Below are positions 26,270 to 34,155 of a stretch of DNA of 47,536 nt, piece by piece (within the stretch, counting starts at the first letter, position 1; every line of letters begins with the position of its first letter). Below the pieces are notes generated by a model. It had not been told where the DNA came from. It saw nothing but the letters and a program-made list of their open reading frames with translations, and ran no database searches. Made by a program: the position numbers and the translations under genes. Source of the DNA: Nostocoides jenkinsii Ben 74 (GTDB taxonomy: Bacteria; Actinomycetota; Actinomycetes; Actinomycetales; Dermatophilaceae); the NCBI RefSeq assembly GCF_001046875.1, contig NZ_HF571038.1, forward strand, positions 1,962,071-2,009,606, in the 5' to 3' direction.

Positions 26270-26618
26270 GCGCTGATTACGAGGTTTGCCGCGGCATACA
26301 CCGCGCAGAACGACAGCAGTCTCTTCAATGCCCACTACAACCGGCCCGAACTCCTCCGCTTGACGGGCGACGTCAGGGGCCTGCGAGTTCTCGACGCCGG
26401 CTGCGGCGCAGGACTACACCTTCGGCGACCAGAAGGTGTGGATGACCTACTGGCACAGGCCACTTCAGGCCGTCATCAATTCTTTCATCGGCGCCGGCTT
26501 CGCCATTCGCGCGGTCACCGAGCCGCCGCCGGCGCCGGACACCCCGCGCGAACTCCTCCCGAACCAAGACGGCCAGTCGTTCATCTGCTTCCTCTTCTTC
26601 GACCTTCAGGCGCCCTGA
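26270..26618 (+). pseudogene. SAM-dependent methyltransferase with large internal deletion
   Basis: The 5' part reads SLFNAHYNRPELLRLTGDVR then LRVLDAGCGAG, the class I methyltransferase motif I. At about 26412 the reading frame jumps directly to the family's C-terminus: QKVWMTYWHRPLQAVINSF, AGFAIRAVTEP and SFICFLFFDLQAP. Some 100-130 residues of the central SAM and substrate fold are missing, and the two parts are in different frames. No clear start codon precedes the 5' part. The gene is dead. Confidence 0.8.
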
Positions 26619-27355
26619 CCTAGCCACCGACCGTCGAGGCGCGCCAACTCGCGCATCACCGCGTCAGCGAAGGCTGCATGCAGCGCTTCGCTCGGGTGGA
26701 AGCCGTCCGGTCCGAACATCTCCGGCCCCAAGGGCTCACGCGTTTCGATCCGCAGCGTCCGTGGTCGTCGCGCCAGCTCTTCCGCCGCGATCGCGTCGAA
26801 AGCCCTTCCGCGCCAACCGAGTACGTCGGCCAGCGGCCGAGGGAAGGCGGGGAAATGATCGAGGGGAGGTATGCCGAGCAGGCACACCCGCGCCCGCGGC
26901 GCCGCCGCGAGGATCGCGTCGAGCAGGGCGCCTAGATCGCGACGATAGCGGCGCGCCGAGTGCCCATTCTTTAGATCGTTTACCCCCACCGAGACGAAGA
27001 TCAGGTCCGCGTCGGCGAGCGCCGCTTCGTCGACCAAGCCCAGGGCGTCGTATGCCGTGGCTCCGCTCTTCGCGCACACCCGCCACGTGACTGTGGCATT
27101 CTCACGCGCGGAGAGGCGGGCCGCGAGTTGTCCGGCGACGCTCGCGCGGGGGTGGGGCACGGCATACCCCGCCGTGACACTGTCCCCGAGAGCCACGACC
27201 GTGCGGCGCCCCGGCCCGGTGCCCACGGTGCCGGTGCGGCCGTCGGCATCGGCATACCGCTCCATCGTTCGGGTCAACCAGATTCCTTGGAGCGGCGCAA
27301 TCGGCAGCGCCACCAAGGCCAGCCGGCCCCGCCTCCGCACCCCCGCCGGCGTCAC
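26606..27355 (-). CDS. SGNH/GDSL hydrolase
   Basis: A 249-aa esterase/lipase-type enzyme. Block I is VVALGDSVTAGYAVP (catalytic Ser), block III VGVNDLKNG and block V GPDGFHPS with the catalytic His-Asp spacing. A short N-terminal hydrophobic segment (LALVALPIAPLQGIW) suggests a membrane anchor or signal. The start is GTG 27355, overlapping the upstream gene's stop as GTGA, so the two are co-translated. Its 3' end overlaps the methyltransferase remnant by 13 nt. The substrate is unknown. Confidence 0.9.
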   Translation of the reverse strand: MTPAGVRRRGRLALVALPIAPLQGIWLTRTMERYADADGRTGTVGTGPGRRTVVALGDSVTAGYAVPHPRASVAGQLAARLSARENATVTWRVCAKSGATAYDALGLVDEAALADADLIFVSVGVNDLKNGHSARRYRRDLGALLDAILAAAPRARVCLLGIPPLDHFPAFPRPLADVLGWRGRAFDAIAAEELARRPRTLRIETREPLGPEMFGPDGFHPSEALHAAFADAVMRELARLDGRWLGQGA

Positions 27356-27705
27356 GCCGTTCCCAAGGGCTCGAGGTAGGCGACCGGGGTGCCGGTGCGC
27401 TCGGCATACGCGATCTCGCCCCGGGTGGCCGCGCCGATATAGCCACCGACATTGAGGACTAGGACCTCATCGGCGAGGTCGATCTTGGCGCGATGCAGGG
27501 CCGCGAGGTGCTCGCGCAACTCCTCCTGCTCGGCGGGACTTCGGTCAGCGAACAGGTCGACATCGGCGGTGCGCGTGGTGGCGATGCTCAGCACGATATT
27601 CCCGGCCAGCGTCTGCTGAATCGACGCCGCGTCGAAGGCATCGAGGAAACGGGTGCTGCCGCAGAGGCAGACGATGCGCGGGCGGCCAAGGTCGGGATCG
27701 GGCAT
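27352..27705 (-). CDS. Nucleoside 2-deoxyribosyltransferase-like protein
   Basis: A 117-aa protein with IVCLCGSTRFLDAF at the N-terminus, the glycine-rich opening of the nucleoside 2-deoxyribosyltransferase/DUF4406-like Rossmann fold. It ends in VLVLNVGGYIGAATRGEIAY, which carries the typical N-x-G-G-Y-I-G and E-I-x-Y motifs. Function unproven; related proteins act on nucleotide sugars or nucleosides. ATG 27705 is within a CGGCATAC-like word (GGGCATAC) and is divergent from the VOC gene with a 34-bp gap. Confidence 0.8.
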   Translation of the reverse strand: MPDPDLGRPRIVCLCGSTRFLDAFDAASIQQTLAGNIVLSIATTRTADVDLFADRSPAEQEELREHLAALHRAKIDLADEVLVLNVGGYIGAATRGEIAYAERTGTPVAYLEPLGTA

Positions 27706-27739
27706 ACCCGCATTCTGTCCACCCGGATACCCTCGCGGG

Positions 27740-28111
27740 ATGGTCCAGGTCCTCACACATCTCACCTTCCAGCACCATCGCGCCGGCGAGGCCATCGAGT
27801 TCTATGTCGGGTTAATCCCGGACTCACGCATCGACGAGCGGGTCCCCGTCGGCGAGGGGCGCGAGATGATCCGGTTCACCCTGGCCGGCCGACCGTTCAT
27901 CGCCGCCGACAGCCCACCGGTCCACGCCTGGGATTTCACGCCAGCCGTCTCGATCTTCCTCGAATGCGGCACCGCCGCCGAGGTGGACCGTCTCTTCACG
28001 GCTCTCGCCGAGAGCGGCTTCGTCTTCATGCCCCTCGCGGACTACGGCTTCAACCCGCGCTTCGGCTGGGTCGCCGACCGATTCGGCGTGAGTTGGCAAC
28101 TAGCACAGTAG
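27740..28111 (+). CDS. VOC family protein (PhnB-like)
   Basis: A 123-aa vicinal-oxygen-chelate protein of the 3-demethylubiquinone methyltransferase-like/PhnB branch. It opens MVQVLTHLTFQHHRAGEAIE with FYVGLIPDS and closes with FGWVADRFGVSWQL, both diagnostic. The reaction is unknown. TACCCT lies 7 nt before ATG 27740, as in a leaderless promoter. Confidence 0.88.
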   Translation: MVQVLTHLTFQHHRAGEAIEFYVGLIPDSRIDERVPVGEGREMIRFTLAGRPFIAADSPPVHAWDFTPAVSIFLECGTAAEVDRLFTALAESGFVFMPLADYGFNPRFGWVADRFGVSWQLAQ

Positions 28112-28122
28112 CTTTCGCGACC

Positions 28123-28722
28123 TCAGGCGGGCTCGACGTACTTGACCATCACGCAGTTCTTGAGACCCTTTGGTCGGTCATAGGTGAACCCGAGCCGCTC
28201 ATACAACCGGCGCGTCCCGTTGTAGAGGAAGGACGAGGACATCTTCTTCGTCTGCTTGGTGAGGTCATGCGGATAGCTCTCGACGCGCCCACCCCCAGCC
28301 CGCGCAATCTGATCCAGAGCACCCTGGATCGCCAGCTCGGTCACCCCCTGCCGGCGGTGCCGCTTGTCGACGAAGACGCAGGTGATCCGGTAGTCCGGAT
28401 CGGCCTCCTTCGTCGCGTCGTACTCCTTGCGGTGGTGGATCGTCGGCAGCTCCTCGGGCGTCCCGTACTCCGCCCACGCCACCGCCTCCGCGCCGGCCAT
28501 CACCAAAGCAGCGTGCGCGACACCCTTCTCAACGAGCCGTTTCTTGACGGCGCGGTTGCCCTCATAGGTCTCTCCGCGCCCCTGGCAACTCGGGTGGCCG
28601 TCGTGGAACCACGTGCACCAGCACCCGCCGAAGATCCCGTTGTGGCGCGTCACCAACGCCTCGAAGGCCGGCCACGTCTGCGGGGTCAGTGCCTCGATCC
28701 GGTATGCCGTGTCGTGGCCCAT
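28123..28722 (-). CDS. GNAT family N-acetyltransferase
   Basis: A 199-aa acetyltransferase. CVFVDKRHRRQGVTELAI near residues 115-132 supplies the acetyl-CoA loop. The N-terminal FGGCWCTWFHDG and the downstream RRLYERLGFTYDRPKGLKNC are recurrent in this branch. The substrate is unknown. ATG 28722 is well placed. It converges with the VOC gene and lies downstream of a 50-bp palindrome. Confidence 0.88.
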   Translation of the reverse strand: MGHDTAYRIEALTPQTWPAFEALVTRHNGIFGGCWCTWFHDGHPSCQGRGETYEGNRAVKKRLVEKGVAHAALVMAGAEAVAWAEYGTPEELPTIHHRKEYDATKEADPDYRITCVFVDKRHRRQGVTELAIQGALDQIARAGGGRVESYPHDLTKQTKKMSSSFLYNGTRRLYERLGFTYDRPKGLKNCVMVKYVEPA

Positions 28723-28775
28723 CCCTGGACTGTACTGCCGCTCGCCCGCCCAAGTTGCCTAAGTGCCGCTAACAG

Positions 28776-28825
28776 AGGTTGGTCGAATCTGCACACCTTG
28801 CAAGGTGTGCAGATTCGACCAACCT
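28776..28825. repeat. Perfect 50-bp palindrome
   Basis: Positions 28776-28800 are exactly the reverse complement of 28801-28825, a 25-bp arm with no spacer. It lies 24 bp from the stop of the stress-protein remnant on one side and 53 bp from the GNAT start on the other. It could act as a bidirectional terminator or as a protein-binding dyad; arm length and zero loop are beyond an ordinary terminator. Confidence 0.85.
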
Positions 28826-28848
28826 GTGCTGAGTTAGCCCGGTTCGGG

Positions 28849-29170
28849 TCAGAGTTCGACGATCGGGGCGTCTTCGTCCTTGGCCGGGTCCTTGCCGAGC
28901 AGTCCCTTGGCCATGGTCAGCAGGAGCCCGACGCTGCCGGGCGACTTCCACAGCTGAGCCGTATTGCCCGTGACCTTGAGCAGGGCGCTGTTCGGGTCGT
29001 CCGGTCCGCCCGACATGAACGCCGAGGCCGACGGATCCCACAGCTCCTCAAGCTTGGCTCGATCGCGGCTCAGTTCAGCCGTCCCCGAGACCGAGACCCA
29101 GCCCTTGTCCGAGGCGTATGCCACGTTCACGCGCGCGTCCGCGCCGATCGCGAGGACCTTGTCGCTTCTG
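28849..29170 (-). pseudogene. C-terminal fragment of general stress protein 26-like flavoprotein
   Basis: About 106 residues of a pyridoxamine-oxidase-like FMN split barrel remain: KVLAIGADARVNVAYASDKG, WVSVSGTAELSRDRAKLEEL, LKVTGNTAQLWKSPGSVG. The first ~60 residues, which form part of the flavin site, are missing. At about 29170 the sequence switches to the 5' region of a DUF488 gene on the other strand. No start codon follows the junction, so it is read as a truncated remnant. Confidence 0.75.
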
Positions 29171-29184
29171 ACGGGGGGGTCAGC

Positions 29185-29546
29185 GTGGCCAAGGTTTCTG
29201 TGAAGCGGGTGTACGACGATCCCGCGGACTCCGACGGCGCTCGGGTCCTCGTCGACCGCCTCTTGCCACGCGGGGTGAGCAAGGAGCGCGCTCACCTCGA
29301 TCAGTGGCTCAAGGCGGTCGCGCCGACGACCGAGCTGCGCACGTGGTACTCCCACGACCCAGCCAAGTGGGAGGACTTCCAAACGCGCTACGAAGGGGAG
29401 CTGCACGACAACCCCGACCAGTCTGCCGCCTTCAACGAGCTCGAGCACCTCCACAACGACGGCCGCCCCACCTCCTCACCGCCAGCAAGGTCGTCGAGCA
29501 CAGCGAAGCTCAGGTGCTCGCCCAACTCCTGAACTCCGGTCGCTGA
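29185..29546 (+). pseudogene. DUF488 family protein, frameshifted near the 3' end
   Basis: From GTG 29185, with a G-rich ribosome site, the frame gives KVSVKRVYDDPADSDGARVL then VDRLLPRGVSKERAHLDQWL and TWYSHDPAKWEDFQTRYEGE, all DUF488. Near 29464 in a CCCC run the frame is lost; the continuation HLLTASKVVEHSEAQVLAQL lies one base over and ends at 29546. One missing C restores about 120 aa. It may be real decay or a sequencing error. Confidence 0.8.
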
Positions 29547-29651
29547 ACGCGGAGCACGCTGCCCAGCGCGACTAGGGAGTCCTTTTGATGCCTCGGCGCT
29601 GACTTCCTCATTCCGCTGCGGAGTTGGCCGGGCGGATGGGATCGTTGCGCG

Positions 29652-31739
29652 ATGGGCTACCCGTTGCACACCGACCGCCTCACGGTCCGCATCATGCGCA
29701 GCACGGACATCGAGACCCAGTGCGCCTACCGCAACGATCCCGAGGTCGCGCAACTGCAGGACTGGGAGCTGCCGTACACACCCGAGCGCGCCGCCTGGCT
29801 TGCCAGCCAGGATGACCTCGACGACCTTAAGCCGACGGGCTGGACGGAACTCGCCATCGACCTCGACGGCACGCACATCGGGGAGATCCCCGTATGCCGT
29901 GATGAGTCGGGTCAGCAAGCCTCGGTTGGCTTTTCGCTCGCCCGCGAGCATTGGGGGCGCGGATATGCCCAGGAGGCGGCGCGCGCGGTGGTCGAGGATC
30001 TGGTCGAACGGCTTGGTGTCGTCCGGGTCACCGGTGAAGCCGACCCCCGCAATATCGCCTCGCAGCGCGCCCTCGAAGCGATCGGCCTGGTCCACGAGCA
30101 CGAGGGCAAGCAGAGCTACCTCTGGCGGGGCGCGTGGACTGACACGACCTATTACGCCAGCACCGCGGACGACTGGCGTGCTTGGCGTGACCGGCCGACC
30201 GGACCGCCGGCCGAGGTCACCATCGAACCCGTCGACAGCCACAACGTGTGGGACTGGCGTCGCCTCGAAACCCATTGGACGCAAAGACGATTCGTCGCCC
30301 CGATGGACATTTCGTATGCCGATGCCCTCCGCCCCGACATCTGGCTCGGCGGGCGCCTCGTGCCCGTCCTGCGCGGCATCCGCGCCGACGGCGAGCCCGC
30401 CGGCTTCCTGATGTATGCCGATCGTTCCCCGACGATGGCCGTTCCCTACCTTTGGCGAATGCTCATCGACCGGCGCTTCCAGGGGCGCGGGATCGGTCGC
30501 CGGGCGTTGGCGCTGCTGGCGGAAGATCTTCTGGCGCAGGGAAACTCGCGGCTGTGGTCCAGCTTCACCGAGGGCGCTGGCGGGCCGCGCGACTTCTATC
30601 TCGGCCTGGGCGCGCGCCTCACGGGCGAGATCATCGATGACGAGACGGCCTTCGAGTTCGACCTCGCCGACCTCGCGTCCTGCGGCTCGGGCGTTACGGC
30701 CGCCGCGACGCCACCACACCCAGTTTCCGCGTCAACGCGCGGCCTCGCCAACACCATCGACGAAGCCGCCGAACGCACCGGCTTCTCCGGGGTGGTGCGG
30801 GTGGACCAGGCCGGGGAGCGGGTGGTGGACACGGCATACGGCCTGGCGGACCGAGCCCACTCGATCCGCAACACCATGCAAACTCGCTTCGGAATCGCCA
30901 GTGGGACAAAGACATTCACCGCCGTGACCGTCCTGCGTTTGATCGAGCGCGGCATCCTGGCGCTCGACACTCCCGCCCGTTCGCTGCTCCGCGACGACCT
31001 GCCGCTCATCGACGACGCGGTCACCATCGGGCACTTGCTCGCGCATCGCTCAGGCATCGGCGACTACCTCGATGAGTCGGCGATCGACGACATGACCAGC
31101 TATGTCATGACCGTCCCGGTGCATCGCCTTGCCACGACCGAGGACTACCTCCCGGCCCTCGACGGGAACCCAACCCAGTTCGCCCCCGGGGAGCGTTTCA
31201 CCTACAACAACGCCGGCTATGTCGTCCTCGCGCTGCTGGCCGAGCGCGCGTCCGGCCGCGCCTTCCCCGACCTGATCGAGGAAGAGGTATGCCGACCAGC
31301 CGGCCTCACCGCGACCGCATTTGAGCGGATGGACCAACTCCCCGGCTCCGCGGCCATTGGCTACCTAGAGCGCGACGGCCTGCGTTCCAATGCCCTCCAC
31401 TTGCCCGTCCACGGCAGCGGTGATGGTGGAATCTATTCCACGACAGCCGATTTGGCGCGCTTCTGGGACGAGCTGATGGTCGGCCACATGCTCGGCCCCG
31501 ACCTGCTGGCCGAGGCGCTGCGCCCGCACAGCGAATGGCCCGAAGAATCGAGACGATACGGCCTGGGCCTCCATCGGCATACGTCCAGCGAGCGAGCCTG
31601 GATGGAGGGTGATGACGCAGGTGTCTCCATGACCAGCCTGCACGACCCAATCACCCAGACCACGATGACTGTCCTCGGCAACTGGACCGATGCGGCCTGG
31701 CCGATGGTCCGCCTGCTCACCGACTGGCTCGACGCCTAA
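29652..31739 (+). CDS. Three-domain fusion: GNAT-GNAT-serine beta-lactamase-like
   Basis: A 695-aa protein. Residues 1-170 are a GNAT with REHWGRGYAQEAARAV. Residues 190-340 are a second GNAT with DRRFQGRGIGRRAL. Residues 365-695 are a class C/penicillin-binding-type serine hydrolase: SxxK at Ser417-Lys420 (ASGTK), YxN at Tyr518-Asn520 (TYNNAGY), and the third motif HGSGDGG at 587. No signal peptide, so it is probably cytosolic. It could acetylate and hydrolyse amide or ester substrates, or be a bifunctional drug or self-peptide modifier. The ribosome site is weak. The stop overlaps the convergent next gene. Confidence 0.88.
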   Translation: MGYPLHTDRLTVRIMRSTDIETQCAYRNDPEVAQLQDWELPYTPERAAWLASQDDLDDLKPTGWTELAIDLDGTHIGEIPVCRDESGQQASVGFSLAREHWGRGYAQEAARAVVEDLVERLGVVRVTGEADPRNIASQRALEAIGLVHEHEGKQSYLWRGAWTDTTYYASTADDWRAWRDRPTGPPAEVTIEPVDSHNVWDWRRLETHWTQRRFVAPMDISYADALRPDIWLGGRLVPVLRGIRADGEPAGFLMYADRSPTMAVPYLWRMLIDRRFQGRGIGRRALALLAEDLLAQGNSRLWSSFTEGAGGPRDFYLGLGARLTGEIIDDETAFEFDLADLASCGSGVTAAATPPHPVSASTRGLANTIDEAAERTGFSGVVRVDQAGERVVDTAYGLADRAHSIRNTMQTRFGIASGTKTFTAVTVLRLIERGILALDTPARSLLRDDLPLIDDAVTIGHLLAHRSGIGDYLDESAIDDMTSYVMTVPVHRLATTEDYLPALDGNPTQFAPGERFTYNNAGYVVLALLAERASGRAFPDLIEEEVCRPAGLTATAFERMDQLPGSAAIGYLERDGLRSNALHLPVHGSGDGGIYSTTADLARFWDELMVGHMLGPDLLAEALRPHSEWPEESRRYGLGLHRHTSSERAWMEGDDAGVSMTSLHDPITQTTMTVLGNWTDAAWPMVRLLTDWLDA

Positions 31740-32302
31740 CCAACGACGGTTGATCGGTAGCGCAGAACCACTGCGCCCGAACGGAATTCGCGCCGGTCGA
31801 GCAGCTCCAGCCGGAGGTGTTCGCGCAGCCCGGACAGCAAGTGCGGCCCATGGCCGGCGAGCACCGGCTGGACGACGAACTCGTACTCGTCGATCAATCC
31901 CAGGTCGGCCAGCGCCACCGGAAGGGTCACGCCGCCCACCCACAGGGGGCCGCCCGGCTCGGCCTTGAGTCGCCGGATCGCTGACCCAACATCTCCCGCC
32001 AGCAGTTCGGCGTTCCAGTCGACGGCGTCGAGGGTGCCGGACACGACATACTTCAGAGCCGTGTCGATGGCCTCCGCGAAAGGGAGGTCCCGGGCGGTCA
32101 TCCAGTCGGGCCACTCCCCACTGGCCGGCCGCCGCCACGCCGACTCCATCATCGAGTAGGTCACGCGGCCGAGGATCAGCGCATCGACCTGCGCCATCTG
32201 CTCGGTCCAATAGTGCATCGACTCCTCGTCGGGCGGGAGTCCGGCCTCGTGGTGCACGCTACCGTCCAGCGTGACATTGATCGAGTAGCGCAGGGGTCGC
32301 AC
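31736..32302 (-). CDS. Dihydrofolate reductase/RibD C-terminal family protein
   Basis: A 188-aa YyaP/YwjB-like reductase. PLRYSINVTLDGSVHHEAG is the family opening, ALILGRVTYSMMESAW follows, and LWVGGVTLPVALADLGLIDE carries the nucleotide-binding Gly-Gly. The substrate is unknown. GTG 32302 is chosen to begin at the conserved strand; it lies 11 bp after the TetR stop, so the two are probably co-transcribed. Confidence 0.87.
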   Translation of the reverse strand: MRPLRYSINVTLDGSVHHEAGLPPDEESMHYWTEQMAQVDALILGRVTYSMMESAWRRPASGEWPDWMTARDLPFAEAIDTALKYVVSGTLDAVDWNAELLAGDVGSAIRRLKAEPGGPLWVGGVTLPVALADLGLIDEYEFVVQPVLAGHGPHLLSGLREHLRLELLDRREFRSGAVVLRYRSTVVG

Positions 32303-32313
32303 GCCGTGTCTCC

Positions 32314-32937
32314 TCAGGTGCTCAGCGGCAAGGGCGTCGTAGCCAGTATGTGCGCCTCCTGCGGCGCCACGCCCAACAAGCACAGCACCCGCTCGGTCAC
32401 GGCATCGGTCGCCGCGATGCCGTCGATGGCGCGGTCATGGCCGAGCAACCGGATCAGGCCGAGCAGGGCCCCGCCCGCGCTGGCCAGAAGCAGTTCGGGA
32501 TCGACGTCGACAAACCGGCCGGCCTCGACCCCTCGCCGCAGATCCGCGAGCGCCAGCGGATGCAGGCCACGATCGACAACCAGCGCCTCGGTGCCGATGG
32601 TCTCCAGCGGAGCCAGCAGCTCGGGGGAACTGACCGCCAGCCGCCCGCACAACCGGAAGCTGCGGGCGAAGCGCTCCGCCGGGTCCTCAATGCCGGCAGT
32701 GGCGGCCGTTAGGAGGGTCCCGAAGTTCTCCAGCGTGGCCAGCACCGCCTCGCGGAAGAGGTCCTCCCGGCTCGCGAAGTGGTTGTGGAACGACCCGAAT
32801 CCGACCCTCGCGCGAGTCGTGATCTCCTCGATCGTCGCGTGCGTCCGCCCCTCGCCGAGCAGGGCAGCTGCGGCCTCGACCAGCGCGTCATGGGTGCGTT
32901 GGCGCCGCTTGGCCTGACCTGTGGTCGTGGCGGTCAC
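32314..32937 (-). CDS. TetR/AcrR family regulator
   Basis: A 207-aa repressor. The helix-turn-helix reads ATIEEITTRARVGFGSFHNH with FASREDLF near residues 34-61; the C-terminus is a diverse ligand domain. The start is GTG 32937. It is divergent from a hydrolase gene across a 65-bp gap holding two TGATG-N4-CATCA dyads, its likely operators, and it precedes a reductase gene. Repression of both sides is inferred. Confidence 0.9.
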   Translation of the reverse strand: MTATTTGQAKRRQRTHDALVEAAAALLGEGRTHATIEEITTRARVGFGSFHNHFASREDLFREAVLATLENFGTLLTAATAGIEDPAERFARSFRLCGRLAVSSPELLAPLETIGTEALVVDRGLHPLALADLRRGVEAGRFVDVDPELLLASAGGALLGLIRLLGHDRAIDGIAATDAVTERVLCLLGVAPQEAHILATTPLPLST

Positions 32938-32968
32938 AACTGCTCCGTTCTGCTCGCGAGATACATCT

Positions 32969-33017
32969 TGATGATTCCATCACATTCTGCTTCACAGCAA
33001 ACATGATGAATCCATCA
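32969..33017. promoter_or_regulatory. Paired TetR operator candidate
   Basis: Two copies of the dyad TGATG-N4-CATCA occur at 32969-32982 (spacer ATTC) and 33004-33017 (spacer AATC), 35 bp apart between the divergent regulator and hydrolase. The second covers the hydrolase start codon, ideal for repression. Confidence 0.65.
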
Positions 33018-33634
33018 ACTTTGCAGGAGCGCGTTATCCGGCTCGGATCGCGCGAGCTCTTCGTCGCCACCACGGGCTCGGGTCCGGCGCTCGTTCTCCT
33101 TCACGGCGGCGGCCCGGGCGCCAGCGGCGTCGCCAACTGGACGCGCAATATCGCGACCCTCGCCGAGCACTTCACCCTCGTCATCCCCGACCTGCCGGGC
33201 TATGGCCGCTCCAGCAAGGACCTCGACCAAAGCGACCCCTTCGGGACCTGGCGTATGCCGTGCGCGGCCTCCTCGATGCCCTCGACATCGAGCGCGCTCA
33301 CCTCGTTGGCAACTCGTATGGCGGCGGCGCCGCCCTGCGCCTGGCGCTCGACCGGCCCGACCTCGTCGACCGGATGGTGCTCAACGGCCCCGGCGGCATC
33401 GGCACGACCCGCGCGCTGCCGACCCGCGGCCTTAACCAACTCCTTGACTATTACGGCGGCGACGGGCCGTCGTTCGCCAAGATGAGCACCTTCATCCGGG
33501 AGTCCCTCGTCGCGCCCGGGACGGAGGTCCCATGTGGACGACTTGGCAAGCGGCGCAACGCGATTCCGCATCGACAACCACGCGTGCCGACTGCTCCGCA
33601 CGCCTTGGCCGGGCCGACACCTGGGGATCGATGA
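33003..33634 (+). pseudogene. Alpha/beta hydrolase, frameshifted and 3'-truncated
   Basis: The first frame from ATG 33003 gives LVLLHGGGPGASGVANWTRN (oxyanion HGGG) and LVIPDLPGYGRSSKDL. Near 33245 in a GGG run the frame shifts; the continuation LDALDIERAHLVGNSYGGGA supplies the nucleophile G-N-S-Y-G, then RMVLNGPGGIGTTRALPTRG and MSTFIRESLV. It then departs from the MhpC-like family, and the cap's second half, catalytic Asp and His are missing. Another frame to 33686 encodes an unrelated-looking tail (ATRFRIDNHACRLLRTPW). One missing G plus truncation makes it inactive as read. Confidence 0.78.
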
Positions 33635-33708
33635 TCCGAGGTTCGTGGTGACCGAAGATCGGATCGCGGAGTCGCGCGATTCCTGAGCGTCACGGACGCG
33701 CGTCAACC

Positions 33709-34092
33709 TCATAGACCCAATGCGGCGCGGCCGGCGTCCGTCATCAGGCCTGCGGCCTCTAGGCGTTCGGCGATCGCGCGGTTGCGCCCCGAGGTGGTCC
33801 CCGGTCGCCGGCGAGGCGTGAACTTTTGTAGGTAGGAGTCTGCGTCGTAACCGCGCCGGGTGCTCTCGCTCCAGCCGTACGCAATGCCGGCTTCGAGCAG
33901 GTCGTGAAAGCTGACCGACGGCGTCGGACGCCCGGACTTCGTCAAGCGCACCCACGCACCGGGGTGTGAGTCGGCGTGTTCCGCGAGCCAAGCCCACAAC
34001 TCGGCCCGCGTCGCAAACGCGATCACCTCAACCGAGCTGACTGACGGCCCGTGGCTCGATCCGTGGCCGCGAGCATCGGGATTGCTGACCAT
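33709..34092 (-). CDS. YdeI/OmpD-associated-like protein
   Basis: A 127-aa protein resembling the C-terminal half of the YdeI family (bacteriocin-protection-like). The central segment AWVRLTKSGRPTPSVSFHDL then LEAGIAYGWSES and LQKFTPRRRPGTTSGRN is the conserved core. ATG 34092 is chosen because the frame further upstream is antisense to the antitoxin gene. Cellular role unknown. It is divergent from vapB. Confidence 0.8.
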   Translation of the reverse strand: MVSNPDARGHGSSHGPSVSSVEVIAFATRAELWAWLAEHADSHPGAWVRLTKSGRPTPSVSFHDLLEAGIAYGWSESTRRGYDADSYLQKFTPRRRPGTTSGRNRAIAERLEAAGLMTDAGRAALGL

Positions 34093-34125
34093 CGCGTCAG
34101 TGTAGAGACGCCAAATCGCAAGGGG

Positions 34126-34155
34126 ATGTCGCAAGTTGCTAGCATCATGCGACAT
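34126..34155 (+). promoter_or_regulatory. VapBC operator, 30-bp dyad
   Basis: Outer arms ATGTCGCA (34126-34133) and TGCGACAT (34148-34155) flank a central palindrome TGCTAGCA (34137-34144); 26 of 30 positions are symmetric. It overlaps the vapB ATG (34154), the usual place for autorepression by a VapBC complex. Confidence 0.75.
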
